DNA of 64,000 nt from an uncultured Roseovarius sp. (GCA_947499555.1 CANMOU010000003.1:1-64000); one strand, 5' to 3'; shown: positions 10,817-19,062, counted from the first letter of the stretch. The notes: generated by a model from the letters alone, not told the origin. Numbers and translations: made by a program.

Positions 10817-11214
10817 GCCGAGATGTCTCCTTCGTACCAGGCACGCGCGACATGGCTTTCGTGCAGCAAGATCCTGATACGTTTGATCCGGCCCTCATCG
10901 GCCAGTTTGCCCAGGCGAACCTGCTCCGCGATCTGCTGAAAGATGTGATGGCAAAGAAACTCGGTTGTCGTGAACTTCCCCTTGAATTCCGCATGTTCAT
11001 CGAGGTTTTTGTAGCGCAGCGGCTCAAGCGCCTTTGCCAAAGCCTCTGTTGCAAGGCCAATGTCCGCTACAAGACCGTGTTCGTCGATGTCTTCGGAAAA
11101 GAACGCGGCATCAACTGTGAATGTCGCGCCATGCATGCCCTGTGCCGGGCCAAAGACACCGGAAGGAAGCGAATGCGCAATCATGATGTGGTCACGAACT
11201 TCAACAGCAAACAT
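10813..11214 (-). CDS. 6-pyruvoyl-tetrahydropterin synthase / QueD family protein, divergent active site
   Basis: A 133-residue protein of PTPS/QueD length and layout: first His at 14 (IAHS), an HG motif at 28-29, VADIG at 49-53, a threonine-rich TTTEFL at 82-87, and the pterin-anchoring Glu119 in LHES. Key positions differ from the family: the HGH zinc motif reads HGA, no Cys is found in the usual catalytic position before it, and the Asp-His pair reads Asp72-Glu73. It may therefore not be a standard QueD or PTPS enzyme. A GAGGAAC site precedes the ATG. It lies 9 bp after the dehydrogenase gene and overlaps the methyltransferase gene. Confidence 0.85.
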   Translation of the reverse strand: MFAVEVRDHIMIAHSLPSGVFGPAQGMHGATFTVDAAFFSEDIDEHGLVADIGLATEALAKALEPLRYKNLDEHAEFKGKFTTTEFLCHHIFQQIAEQVRLGKLADEGRIKRIRILLHESHVARAWYEGDISA

Positions 11215-11223
11215 TTGGGTTCC

Positions 11224-12177
11224 TCAATTCTGATTATAGCAGACGCGGTGGCAGAGCGTCATGGGATCGGACAAGATTGATCCGTAGGCTTCGGGCAGGT
11301 CGTCAAACGCGGTTTCTCCTGAGACCAAGATATCAAGCGCCGGATCACATAACAGCTGCAGGGCTTTGACCATTCGCCTTCTGTGGCTCCATCGCGGACG
11401 CCTGTCAGGCGATACTTGTCCGACTTGCGAACTGATGAGGCGAAGACGGCGGCTATGAAAGGCGCCGCCCAGCGGGGCAGGGATGGTGCCTTCGCCGTAC
11501 CAGCTTGCCTCGATGATTGCGGCTTCGTTCCCAGCACAATTCATGGCTGATTCCAGACCACCGCTGGCGCCGGACAGATTGACAACGATATCGCACTCTT
11601 GCGGTGCGTTGTCCGGTGTCGCAAAGCCGCAGCCGAGCTGGGAGGCGATGCCCGAGCGATCCGGGTTGATGTCCATGAGTGTTACATCTGTGCCAGGCAT
11701 CCTAGAAGCAAGGTACCCCGTCAGCGCACCAACAACACCGGCTCCGATAATCAGTATCTTGTCTCCAGGTCCGGCGTTGGCATCCCACAGAATGTTAAGC
11801 GCCGTTTCCATATTCGCAGCCAGAACTGCGCGCTCAGGTGGCAGAGCAGAGGGAAGCGGGTTCAAAGCGGTTTCCGGCAGGCGAAACTCTGTCTGGTGAG
11901 GGTGCAGAGCGAAAACGGTTGCGCCCTTATATCTACCTTCCAGAACCCGCCCCACCGCGCAGTAGCCGTATTTGACGGGATACGGAAAGTCGCCCTCCTG
12001 CGCCGGGCCGCGCATCCGTATGTATTCCGCTTCCGGAACAGTTCCTTCAAAGACCTTGCGTTCCGTTCCGCGGCTTATGCCGGAATAAAGCGTCTTGACC
12101 AAGACGCCCTCTCCGTGCGCTGCGGGACGGATTCCTGCTTGTGTCGGACCGACACACCAAAGGGCCTTGGCGGACAT
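11224..12177 (-). CDS. medium-chain dehydrogenase/reductase, BchC-like, zinc-less
   Basis: A 317-residue MDR-superfamily oxidoreductase. The GroES-like N-terminal half carries SGISRGTE (32-39) where zinc alcohol dehydrogenases have a catalytic Cys, resembling the SGISTGTE of bacteriochlorophyllide dehydrogenase BchC. The four-Cys structural zinc loop is absent. A Rossmann fold with GAGVVG is at 145-150, followed by Asp in LMDIN, which favours NAD over NADP. AGGAAG precedes the ATG. It belongs to the pterin-like cluster (9 bp before the PTPS-like gene); the substrate is unknown, probably a secondary alcohol/ketone. Confidence 0.82.
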   Translation of the reverse strand: MSAKALWCVGPTQAGIRPAAHGEGVLVKTLYSGISRGTERKVFEGTVPEAEYIRMRGPAQEGDFPYPVKYGYCAVGRVLEGRYKGATVFALHPHQTEFRLPETALNPLPSALPPERAVLAANMETALNILWDANAGPGDKILIIGAGVVGALTGYLASRMPGTDVTLMDINPDRSGIASQLGCGFATPDNAPQECDIVVNLSGASGGLESAMNCAGNEAAIIEASWYGEGTIPAPLGGAFHSRRLRLISSQVGQVSPDRRPRWSHRRRMVKALQLLCDPALDILVSGETAFDDLPEAYGSILSDPMTLCHRVCYNQN

Positions 12178-12408
12178 ATCGGATTAGTCTTCCTATTGGA
12201 TTTCGCGGTTACGGTGAAGAAGAGTAAGGACCATGGGCATCTCTTTAATTTTGTACAGTTAGAACGAAACCACCTGCATCAAGCTGCATGCGACACTTGG
12301 CGCGGAGTGTCAGCTGAGGTGGGTAAAGGCCCGGGCAAGGCAGCAAAAACGATGCTGGCTTTTTCTGCCGCATCTATTGGAACCGATATTCTTTTCTCTG
12401 TCATGCGC
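12178..12408. other. 231-bp gap inside the pterin-like cluster
   Basis: It lies between the glycosyltransferase and the dehydrogenase, both leftward. A 41-codon minus-strand frame (12404-12279) starts 4 bases after the glycosyltransferase stop but uses rare ATA/AGA codons and has no clear ribosome-binding site, so it is probably not a gene. A second promoter for the four downstream genes may lie here: the minus strand has a TACAAAAT-like box around 12250-12257. Nothing else is supported. Confidence 0.3.
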
Positions 12409-13494
12409 TCAGGTCTCGTGCACTGGCGTCAGCGTATTGCGCAGCAGAACCTTTTCGACGGCCTCGACCGTGCTGGCCCAGCTTGGCAAAGCCGCGCCCG
12501 CACGTGCGGAGGCTGACACCATTCGAGCACGGCAATCATCGTCGTTGAGCACCTTTGCCAGCGCGCCTGCAAACTCTAACGGGTCATCGGGTGGAACAAG
12601 AACGCCAGCATCTGGTGCAACAGTCTCGGATACCGCGCCGACCTTGCAGGAAATGATCGGTAGGCCGTGCATCATGGCTTCGTCGAATACAAGACCGTAC
12701 CCTTCATATCGCGTGGCCAATGCGAAGATGCTCGATTGCGCGTAAAGCGTTGCCAGTTCGTCATCGGAGACGCGCCCTGCAATTCTCACGCGTTCATTCA
12801 AATCAAGCTTTGCCACGAGGCGCGCAAGCTCTGAAGCGTATTCAGTGCTAAAGGCGCCACCTGCGATCACGGCGTTCCAGGGCAGAGACTTAATATGCGC
12901 CAATGCTTCTATCAGGACGTCATGACCTTTGCGCGGCACCTGAATGCCCACCGACAGGATCAGGGGAGGATCAACCTTGGGTTTGGATACCTTGCTGTGG
13001 TCCGTGCCCGGCCCGGCGACGGTGATGCGAGTTTCATCAACACCGTAGTCTGTCCTCAGTACATTGGCCGTGTGAGGGCTCGGAACCAGAATCTGCGAGA
13101 CCTGCTGAAGGTTTTGCCGCTCAGAGTCCCGCAAGCTTGAGCGATCACTATCAGAAAGCCCGGTTTCCAAAGCCAAAGGATGATGGATGAGGGCGACAAT
13201 AGGGGCGCTGATTGACGCCATGACGGTTGAATCGAATGCGCCGAGTGCCAGGCCATCAATGATGATTGGCTGATTCTCGCAAACCGTGGAAAGTTGACGT
13301 GCTGCATCGCTCAGGTCATCGCGAGTCGGGTCCGGAAAACTGCCCCCCAAACTAAGAAGCGTGATATCCCATCCCGAATGACGTAGCCCGTTGATCAGTT
13401 TGCGGTCGAAGCTGTAACCGCCGGTGAGGGACGCGATATCCCCTGGAACAGCAAAAGTTGCTCTCCGTTTGGTTATGCAGTCTTTTTCAATCAT
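12409..13494 (-). CDS. GT4-family glycosyltransferase
   Basis: A 361-residue GT-B enzyme. The N-terminal acceptor domain begins with AVPGDIASLTGGYSFD, and the C-terminal nucleotide-sugar domain has SVGIQVPRKGHD (181-192) and the EX7E motif EGYGLVFDE at 264-272. It has no membrane segment, so it is cytoplasmic. It probably transfers a sugar from a nucleotide donor to a small molecule or lipid. It is the first gene of the leftward cluster, separated from the dehydrogenase by 231 bp. Glycosylation of a pterin, as done by cyanobacterial PgtA, is an attractive but unproven role. Confidence 0.88.
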   Translation of the reverse strand: MIEKDCITKRRATFAVPGDIASLTGGYSFDRKLINGLRHSGWDITLLSLGGSFPDPTRDDLSDAARQLSTVCENQPIIIDGLALGAFDSTVMASISAPIVALIHHPLALETGLSDSDRSSLRDSERQNLQQVSQILVPSPHTANVLRTDYGVDETRITVAGPGTDHSKVSKPKVDPPLILSVGIQVPRKGHDVLIEALAHIKSLPWNAVIAGGAFSTEYASELARLVAKLDLNERVRIAGRVSDDELATLYAQSSIFALATRYEGYGLVFDEAMMHGLPIISCKVGAVSETVAPDAGVLVPPDDPLEFAGALAKVLNDDDCRARMVSASARAGAALPSWASTVEAVEKVLLRNTLTPVHET

Positions 13495-13785
13495 CTGGTC
13501 GTGAGTGTTCTTTCGCCTTCGGCTGCTAGCGCAGATTTCGCGTATCGGTTCGGCTCACGCTCTAACCTTTTGAAAACCGGCATCTTCACAACCGCAGAAC
13601 ATAACGTGTGATGTGTGGGAAGTATAATGCCGACTATGCCTTTGGGCAGGACCTCGCTAAGATTTGAAGTTTAATCGGGGCACGAAAGTATAATGTCGGC
13701 ACAACGGCTCTAGTTTTTTTGTTAAGGCAGATCGCTGTCTGCATTCGTGCACTGAACCTAACTTTATTGGACCTAAGGAGATAAC
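13495..13785. promoter_or_regulatory. divergent region glycosyltransferase-yceI with repeated TATAAT boxes
   Basis: 291 bp without a gene. Three related elements lie on the + strand: GAAGTATAAT at 13619-13628, GAAGTTTAAT at 13666-13675 and GAAAGTATAAT at 13684-13694. Two contain perfect TATAAT boxes (13623-13628, 13689-13694) 66 bp apart, each followed by G-[CT]-CG, suggesting two yceI promoters or a repeated binding site. TTGAAG at 13664-13669 is a possible -35 for the second (19-bp spacer). An AAGGAGATAAC site precedes yceI. No clear promoter for the leftward glycosyltransferase was found. Confidence 0.45.
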
Positions 13786-14367
13786 ATGCGAAACCTTGCT
13801 GCTTTCGCCGCCTGCGCCACCCTAGCATCTGTCGCACATGCCGACATGGCGCGTTACGAACTCGATCCAACGCATACGGCCATCTATTTCAAGGTTGACC
13901 ACATTGGTTATGCCAAGACGCTGGGAATTTTTACGGGACTGAGCGGCAGTTTCTTTTACGATGATGAAACTCAAGAGCTGAAGGATGTGAAGGTCACGAT
14001 CCAGGCCGACAGCGTTGATACGTTTAACGAAGCCCGCGACAACCATGTCCGAAATAAAGACTTCCTGCATGTCAGTGAGCATCCGGAAATAATGTTTTCG
14101 GCCTCTGGCGGCACACCATCGTCGGATACGAGTGGAACTGTTACCGGTGACCTGACGATCTTGGGCCAAACGCAGCCTATCACCCTGACCGTTCAGCTTA
14201 ATAAAGTCGGGGAATACCCGTTTGGCCACAAACGCGAAGTCTTGGGTCTGTCCATGAGCACCTCTATCATGCGCAGCGACTTTGGCATGACTTATGCGGT
14301 TGAAAACGGGCTTGTCGGGGATGAAGTCACGATAAACATCGAAACCGAAGCAATGAAAATGGAATAG
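13786..14367 (+). CDS. YceI-family periplasmic polyisoprenoid-binding protein
   Basis: A 193-residue secreted lipocalin-like protein. Residues 1-19 are a signal peptide ending VAHA, cleaved before Asp20. The mature part starts with YELDPTHTAIYFKVDHIGY, the YceI hallmark, and runs through conserved segments such as LTILGQTQPITL. Family members bind isoprenoid chains (for example ubiquinone precursors) in a beta barrel and respond to stress or pH. It has a strong ribosome-binding site and is monocistronic, ending in a bidirectional terminator. Confidence 0.93.
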   Translation: MRNLAAFAACATLASVAHADMARYELDPTHTAIYFKVDHIGYAKTLGIFTGLSGSFFYDDETQELKDVKVTIQADSVDTFNEARDNHVRNKDFLHVSEHPEIMFSASGGTPSSDTSGTVTGDLTILGQTQPITLTVQLNKVGEYPFGHKREVLGLSMSTSIMRSDFGMTYAVENGLVGDEVTINIETEAMKME

Positions 14368-14380
14368 GTCTTTGACCTGA

Positions 14381-14435
14381 CCAGGCCTGCCAGGAAGAAA
14401 GCAACAGTCCGAATTCTTCCAGGCCTGGCGTTTTT
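14381..14435. terminator. bidirectional terminator yceI / Zn-peptidase
   Basis: CCAGGCCT (14381-14388), a GCCA bulge, GGAAGAA (14393-14399), a 14-nt loop, then TTCTTCC (14414-14420) and AGGCCTGG (14421-14428), followed by CG and TTTTT. The arms pair perfectly apart from the bulge, and the structure lies between two convergent genes. Confidence 0.85.
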
Positions 14436-14442
14436 CGGACAG

Positions 14443-15123
14443 CTATCGCCGGCGGCTGAAAACCAGATACATCGCCCAGGCCCCAAGCGCCGAGACAGCG
14501 GCAGCCACATAGGTCCAGGCTGCTGCACGAAGGACTTTCTTTGCGCCATCCATCTCCTCACTCGTGCTCAGGATCCCGGTTGTCTCCAGAAGAGCGAGCG
14601 CGCGCCGAGAGGCGTCAAACTCGACGGGCAACGTTACAAGGGCGAATAGCGCCGATGCCCCAAACAAAATCGCGCCGATCCACATAATGATCGGGGCACC
14701 AAGGAAGAGCCCGCCGAGGAAGATGACAGGACCAACAGAGGAGCCCGCTTTCACGACTGGCACGATCGCTGTTCGAAATTCCATCGGCGCGTAATCATCA
14801 GCATCCTGGATCGCATGACCTGCTTCATGTGCTGCGATGCCTGCCGCCGCGATTGACCTGACACCCCATACCGCTTCGGAAAGGCGCAAGACTTTGCCTC
14901 TGGGGTCGTAGTGGTCACTCAGGACACCTTTGACCGGTTCGACCATTACATGTTGAAGACCGCGCACATCCAGGATGTGCCGCGCGACCTGTGCGCCGGT
15001 CAGGCCAGAGCGGAGCGCAACCCGCGAAAACTTGTGTACATTCGCTTTGACTTTGGTTTGCGCATAGCTGCCCAAAACCATGCCCGGCAGGATCAGCGCC
15101 CACAAGATCGGATCGTCAAACAA
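14443..15123 (-). CDS. YugP-type membrane zinc metallopeptidase
   Basis: A 226-residue inner-membrane protein with an N-terminal membrane helix, a soluble section with the zinc motif HEAGH at residues 99-103, two helices around 125-165, and a C-terminal helix (about 198-222). This is the layout of the YugP family (putative neutral zinc metallopeptidase, DUF/COG2738). The start is TTG at 15123 with GGAGGCGAGG immediately upstream. The substrate is unknown. Confidence 0.88.
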   Translation of the reverse strand: MFDDPILWALILPGMVLGSYAQTKVKANVHKFSRVALRSGLTGAQVARHILDVRGLQHVMVEPVKGVLSDHYDPRGKVLRLSEAVWGVRSIAAAGIAAHEAGHAIQDADDYAPMEFRTAIVPVVKAGSSVGPVIFLGGLFLGAPIIMWIGAILFGASALFALVTLPVEFDASRRALALLETTGILSTSEEMDGAKKVLRAAAWTYVAAAVSALGAWAMYLVFSRRR

Positions 15124-15220
15124 GCCTCGCCTCCATCTTTTCAGTCTGTCTTATCACTACGTAACGTAAAATACTGGGATTTGATCCCCTGGCAGTCTCT
15201 TTTGAGGTCGGCACATCAGA

Positions 15221-16498
15221 TCAACGGCTTCTCCAGGCTTGCGTTGCAGTCAGTGCGAGGTCGAAGAATGCTGTCTTGAAACCATTATTCGGGACGCGTT
15301 TTAGCTGTGTCAGCGGGAGCGGAAGGTCGGCTGGGTCTGCGCCTGTGAGAAGGGCCGCCATGGACTTGCCAAAGACGGTTCCCGTTGTAATGCCGCGGCC
15401 GTTGTAGCCGATCGGCGTCCAAAGTCCGTCCTCAAGTTGGTGAATGCGTGGGAGGTGATCTGGTGTCATCGCGATCTTGCCATCCCAAACTGTTTCAATT
15501 TCAACCGGTCCAAGCGCAGGGAAAGCATGCGATATCTGTTGCTGCGCCCATCGGCGGGTAAGCCCCCTTTTTTCCGTGCCAATGGCGCGCCCCATCGTGC
15601 CGATCAAAAGGCGGCCCGCAGCATCTTTCCGGTAACTCCGTATAACGGTGCCCGTGTCCCATAAGCCCTGTCTTCCGGGTAAGATAGCATCGGCTTTTTC
15701 CCCTAAAGGAACCGTCGCGGCCTGCATGTAGTGGATTGGCGTGAAGACGCCCTGAAGGCGGGGCCAGAGCGCATCGGTGTATGCATTTGTGCCAAGTACG
15801 ACTGTTTTCGCCGTCACGGCACTTTGATCCGTTTCAACGCGCCAGCCCGTGCCGATCTTGGAAAGGTTTGTTACGCGCGTCCCAATGGAGATTTCCGCGC
15901 CCGCGCCTCGGGCTGCCCGGGCCAATCCTCGACAATATCCCATGGGGTTTATCGTTCCTGCGCGGTGATCAAGCAGACCTCCGTGGAAGCGCTCAGACCC
16001 GGTCATCTCTTTGGTCTCTTTTGGGTTGAGAAGATCAACCGGTTGTCCAAGGCGCTGCCACTCGGCATGACGCGCCGTAAGGTCTTTCATGCCCGAACGA
16101 GAATGTGCAGCGTGGATCGTGCCGGTCCTCGTGACCTCGCATTGAATCTGGTGTTTCTCAATCAGATCGAAAACCTCTGCGGGCGCGCGGCTGAATCGCT
16201 CAACAAACCGTGGTCCATAGGTCTCTCCGAGTTTCTTTCGCACCCGGGCTGGTGGCAACCAGGCAGCGGCATTCACAAACCCCACATTCCGGCCCGATCC
16301 GCCAAACCCAATGCAATTGGCTTCCAACACCTGCACAGACAGACCGTTTTCGGCACAGTGCAGTGCCGTTGAAAGACCCGTATAACCGCCTCCGACAATG
16401 GCGACATCAACAGCGTCAAGGCGCGGCCCTTGCTGTGCCAGGTCGACTTCAGGCGAGGTTCTCTCCCACAGGGACAGAGGTTCTTCTGTGGTTATCAT
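15221..16498 (-). CDS. FAD-dependent amine/amino-acid oxidoreductase (DAO family)
   Basis: A 425-residue flavoprotein of the DAO superfamily. The FAD dinucleotide motif VAIVGGGYTGLSTA lies about 30 residues from the start, followed by GFGGSGRNVGFVN; conserved C-terminal DHLPRIHQLEDGLW and GYNGRGITTG complete the fold. The closest family I recognise is PuuB-like gamma-glutamylputrescine oxidase and related amine oxidases. The ATG at 16498 fits homologue length (start near PLSLWE); an in-frame TTG at 16567 would add 23 unlikely residues. It is divergent from the rhodanese-aminotransferase pair, so joint amine or amino-acid metabolism is inferred. Confidence 0.85.
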   Translation of the reverse strand: MITTEEPLSLWERTSPEVDLAQQGPRLDAVDVAIVGGGYTGLSTALHCAENGLSVQVLEANCIGFGGSGRNVGFVNAAAWLPPARVRKKLGETYGPRFVERFSRAPAEVFDLIEKHQIQCEVTRTGTIHAAHSRSGMKDLTARHAEWQRLGQPVDLLNPKETKEMTGSERFHGGLLDHRAGTINPMGYCRGLARAARGAGAEISIGTRVTNLSKIGTGWRVETDQSAVTAKTVVLGTNAYTDALWPRLQGVFTPIHYMQAATVPLGEKADAILPGRQGLWDTGTVIRSYRKDAAGRLLIGTMGRAIGTEKRGLTRRWAQQQISHAFPALGPVEIETVWDGKIAMTPDHLPRIHQLEDGLWTPIGYNGRGITTGTVFGKSMAALLTGADPADLPLPLTQLKRVPNNGFKTAFFDLALTATQAWRSR

Positions 16499-16600
16499 TG
16501 GCTGCTTAATCGTCGTGAACTGCGTTACAGCTTGATGCCTCGCAAATCTGTCGTCAACATATGCCAAACGCCCGTTCCTTGGTCAAAAAGGTCTCACGAT

Positions 16601-16999
16601 ATGGCAAAACTCGGAAAGACCGCGGCAAACATGGTGCAAGAAGCACGCGCCCGTATCGAAGAGGTCGAAACCAAAGACCTTATTGCGATGGTCGATGATC
16701 CCGACGTGGTGATTGTCGATATCCGAGACATCCGCGAACGAGACCGCTCGGGGTATATCCCGGGGAGTGTGCACGCGCCCCGTGGCATGGTGGAATTCTG
16801 GGTTGATCCCGAGAGCCCATATTTCAAAGAGGTCTTCGGACAGGACAAGACTTACGTTTTCCACTGTGCCAGCGGCTGGCGTTCGGCGCTGACCGTCGCC
16901 ACACTTCAGGACATGGGGTTTGAAGCATCGCATCTGCGGGAAGGCTTCTCCACCTGGGAAGAGCAGGGTGGGCCAATCGAGAGGTCAGAAAAAGACTAG
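16601..16999 (+). CDS. rhodanese-like sulfurtransferase domain protein
   Basis: A 132-residue single-domain rhodanese. The CH2A-type VIVDIRDIRERDRSGYIPGS is followed by an active-site loop HCASGWRSA with catalytic Cys89. The loop is six residues long, as in sulfur-accepting rhodaneses. It could carry a persulphide or transfer sulfur. It starts with an ATG after AAAAAGG and sits 75 bp upstream of the class III aminotransferase in the same direction, so the two are probably co-transcribed. Confidence 0.88.
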   Translation: MAKLGKTAANMVQEARARIEEVETKDLIAMVDDPDVVIVDIRDIRERDRSGYIPGSVHAPRGMVEFWVDPESPYFKEVFGQDKTYVFHCASGWRSALTVATLQDMGFEASHLREGFSTWEEQGGPIERSEKD

Positions 17000-17074
17000 T
17001 GCGTCGACAGCAATGCTGGCGCGCCTTACGTCATTAAGGCTAGGTTGCGATCAGTGGATCAAAAAGAGGATGCC

Positions 17075-18475
17075 ATGTCGGACCCAACGCTGCATGCAAA
17101 GCCGAAATCGAATTCCCCAAGCGACGCTGAACTCAAGCGCTGGGATCGGGACCATCACCTGCACCCTTGGGCGGGGATCGAGAGTGTTGGCAAAGACGAT
17201 TACATGCGCGTCAACACAGGAGAGGGCATCTATCTGTGGGACAGCGAGGGCAAGCGGTATATCGACGGACCGGGCGGTATGTGGTGCGTCCAGATCGGCT
17301 ATGGTCGCGAAGAGATGGCCCAGGCGATTGCAGAGCAAGCATTGCACATGCCTTACGCCTCGCCGTGGTCCTTCACGTCCGAACCCGCAGCCATGCTGGC
17401 GCGAAAACTGGCTGAGTTTGCGCCGGGTGACCTGAACACAGTGCATTTTACAACTGGCGGGTCGACGGCAGTCGACACAGCGTTGCGGGCCGTGCAGTTT
17501 ATGAACAACCGTCTCGGACGGCCCGAGAAGAAACTCATACTGTCACGCGAGAAAGCCTATCACGGCTCGACCTACCTGGCTTCAACCATGACCGGGAAAG
17601 AACGGTTCAAGACCCAATTCGACAAAGCCGACGCGCTTGTGCATTTCTTGCCAGATGTAAACCCTTATGGCAGGGCCGAGGGCATAAGCCTTGACGATTG
17701 GTGCGACGCCAAACTGGCAGATATGGAAGCGGCCATTGCCGACATCGGCGCAGACAAGATTGCCGCCTTTATTGCCGAACCAATCCTGTGTTCGGGGGGG
17801 ATCATCGTGCCCCCTCCGGGCTATCACAAACGCACGTTGGAACTTTGTCGCGAACACGACATCCTCTATATCTCGGACGAGGTGGTCACCGGATTTGGCC
17901 GTCTGGGGCATTGGTTTGCCTCCGAGCCGGTTTTCGACATTGTGCCCGACATCATCACCTGTGCAAAGGGGCTTACCTCCGGCTACATCCCGCTAGGCGC
18001 ATGCATCCTATCAGACAGCATGGTGGATCGTATGCGTGGAACCTCTGAGAATGACACGTTTTATAATGGGTACACATATTCCGGCCATCCCGTTGGCTGT
18101 GCCGCGGCTCTGAAAAACATCGAGATTATGGAGCGAGAGGATATCCTTGGCCATGTTCAGCGGATCACGCCCTATTTCCAAGGCCGTTTGCGCAAAATCG
18201 GTGAGACGTTTGACATCGTGGGCAATGCTCGTGGCATGGGGCTTTTGGGTTGCCTGGAATGCCGTCCTGAGCTCTCGAATGAGACCTATGCCGCCCATCT
18301 GCAATTCGGGGCGAAACTGGATGCGGCCTGTGAAGAGATGGGGCTACTCCTGCGCCCCTTTGGCAACATGGCCGTCTTCTCGCCGCCGCTCATCATGACT
18401 GAGGCACAGATCGACGAGATGTTCGACATCATGGAAGCAGGCCTGACCAAGCTCAGCGCGGAGTACGCCGCCTGA
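17075..18475 (+). CDS. class III PLP-dependent aminotransferase
   Basis: A 466-residue omega-type transaminase. SDEVVTGFGR at 267-276 includes the PLP-ring Asp268, and the Schiff-base Lys298 is in CAKGLTSGY. GGSTAVDTALR (128-138) forms the phosphate-binding part. Such enzymes transfer amino groups from diamines, beta-alanine, taurine or aromatic amines to pyruvate or 2-oxoglutarate; the exact donor cannot be read. The ATG at 17075 follows AGAGGA; a 10-residue longer start lacks support. Its neighbours are a rhodanese and a divergent amine oxidase. Confidence 0.92.
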   Translation: MSDPTLHAKPKSNSPSDAELKRWDRDHHLHPWAGIESVGKDDYMRVNTGEGIYLWDSEGKRYIDGPGGMWCVQIGYGREEMAQAIAEQALHMPYASPWSFTSEPAAMLARKLAEFAPGDLNTVHFTTGGSTAVDTALRAVQFMNNRLGRPEKKLILSREKAYHGSTYLASTMTGKERFKTQFDKADALVHFLPDVNPYGRAEGISLDDWCDAKLADMEAAIADIGADKIAAFIAEPILCSGGIIVPPPGYHKRTLELCREHDILYISDEVVTGFGRLGHWFASEPVFDIVPDIITCAKGLTSGYIPLGACILSDSMVDRMRGTSENDTFYNGYTYSGHPVGCAAALKNIEIMEREDILGHVQRITPYFQGRLRKIGETFDIVGNARGMGLLGCLECRPELSNETYAAHLQFGAKLDAACEEMGLLLRPFGNMAVFSPPLIMTEAQIDEMFDIMEAGLTKLSAEYAA

Positions 18476-18477
18476 CG

Positions 18478-19062
18478 TCACTTCGGTTGCCAGTCAGCCT
18501 TGTTGATTTCGAACCAGTCGACGGTCTCGCTGCCATAGGCCTTTCTTTGTCCGACGAACCGCAGGCCACACTTGCTCAAGACACGCTGCGACCTTGTATG
18601 TCCCGGGTCGGTCGTGGCGACGACCTGGCTCAGCGCGGTTTCCTCGAAAGCAAACTGCAGCATCCTGCGGCAAATCTCTGTTGCATAGCCCCGGCCCCAA
18701 GCCTCCGCGATCAACAAGTATCCAACTTCGATCGGTGCGTTTGGATAGGCCGTGCTCTTCAAGCTGTCCCAATCATACTCATCGGTTTCAATCGGCACCG
18801 GCAGCAAAACGCAATCGCCCAGCTTCTGCCCGGTGTCCTTCCGGTTGACGCACCAGATTCCAACCCTGCCGCCCGCGCCCCTTTTGACATAGTTGTGCAT
18901 ATGGTCCTCGACCGCATCTGGAGACATGGGTTCAGACACAAAATGCATCACTGCCGGATCACAGAGCAGGGACTTTGCGATATCGACATCTTGAAGGGAG
19001 AACGGTGTCAGCCGCAGCCTTTCGGTTTCCAGATCAAGCGTCACGGGTCCGAGACACGACAT
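18478..19062 (-). CDS. GNAT-family N-acetyltransferase (RimJ/RimL type)
   Basis: A 194-residue acetyltransferase of the Acetyltransf_3 type: TERLRLTPF at the N-terminus, a beta-4 strand EVGYLLIAEAWGRGYATE containing the acetyl-CoA-binding R/QxxGxG/A-like loop, and NxxS-like QRVLSKCGL near the C-terminus. The ATG at 19062 lies 7 bases after the EamA transporter stop; a longer GTG start at 19080 would overlap it. It is co-oriented with the EamA gene and probably co-transcribed. The substrate is unknown. It ends 2 bp from the convergent aminotransferase gene. Confidence 0.85.
   Translation of the reverse strand: MSCLGPVTLDLETERLRLTPFSLQDVDIAKSLLCDPAVMHFVSEPMSPDAVEDHMHNYVKRGAGGRVGIWCVNRKDTGQKLGDCVLLPVPIETDEYDWDSLKSTAYPNAPIEVGYLLIAEAWGRGYATEICRRMLQFAFEETALSQVVATTDPGHTRSQRVLSKCGLRFVGQRKAYGSETVDWFEINKADWQPK

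Noticed and set aside
11599-12516. A 305-codon plus-strand frame across the dehydrogenase and the cluster gap
   Set aside because: Antisense to the BchC-like dehydrogenase and the end of the glycosyltransferase; no family similarity seen.
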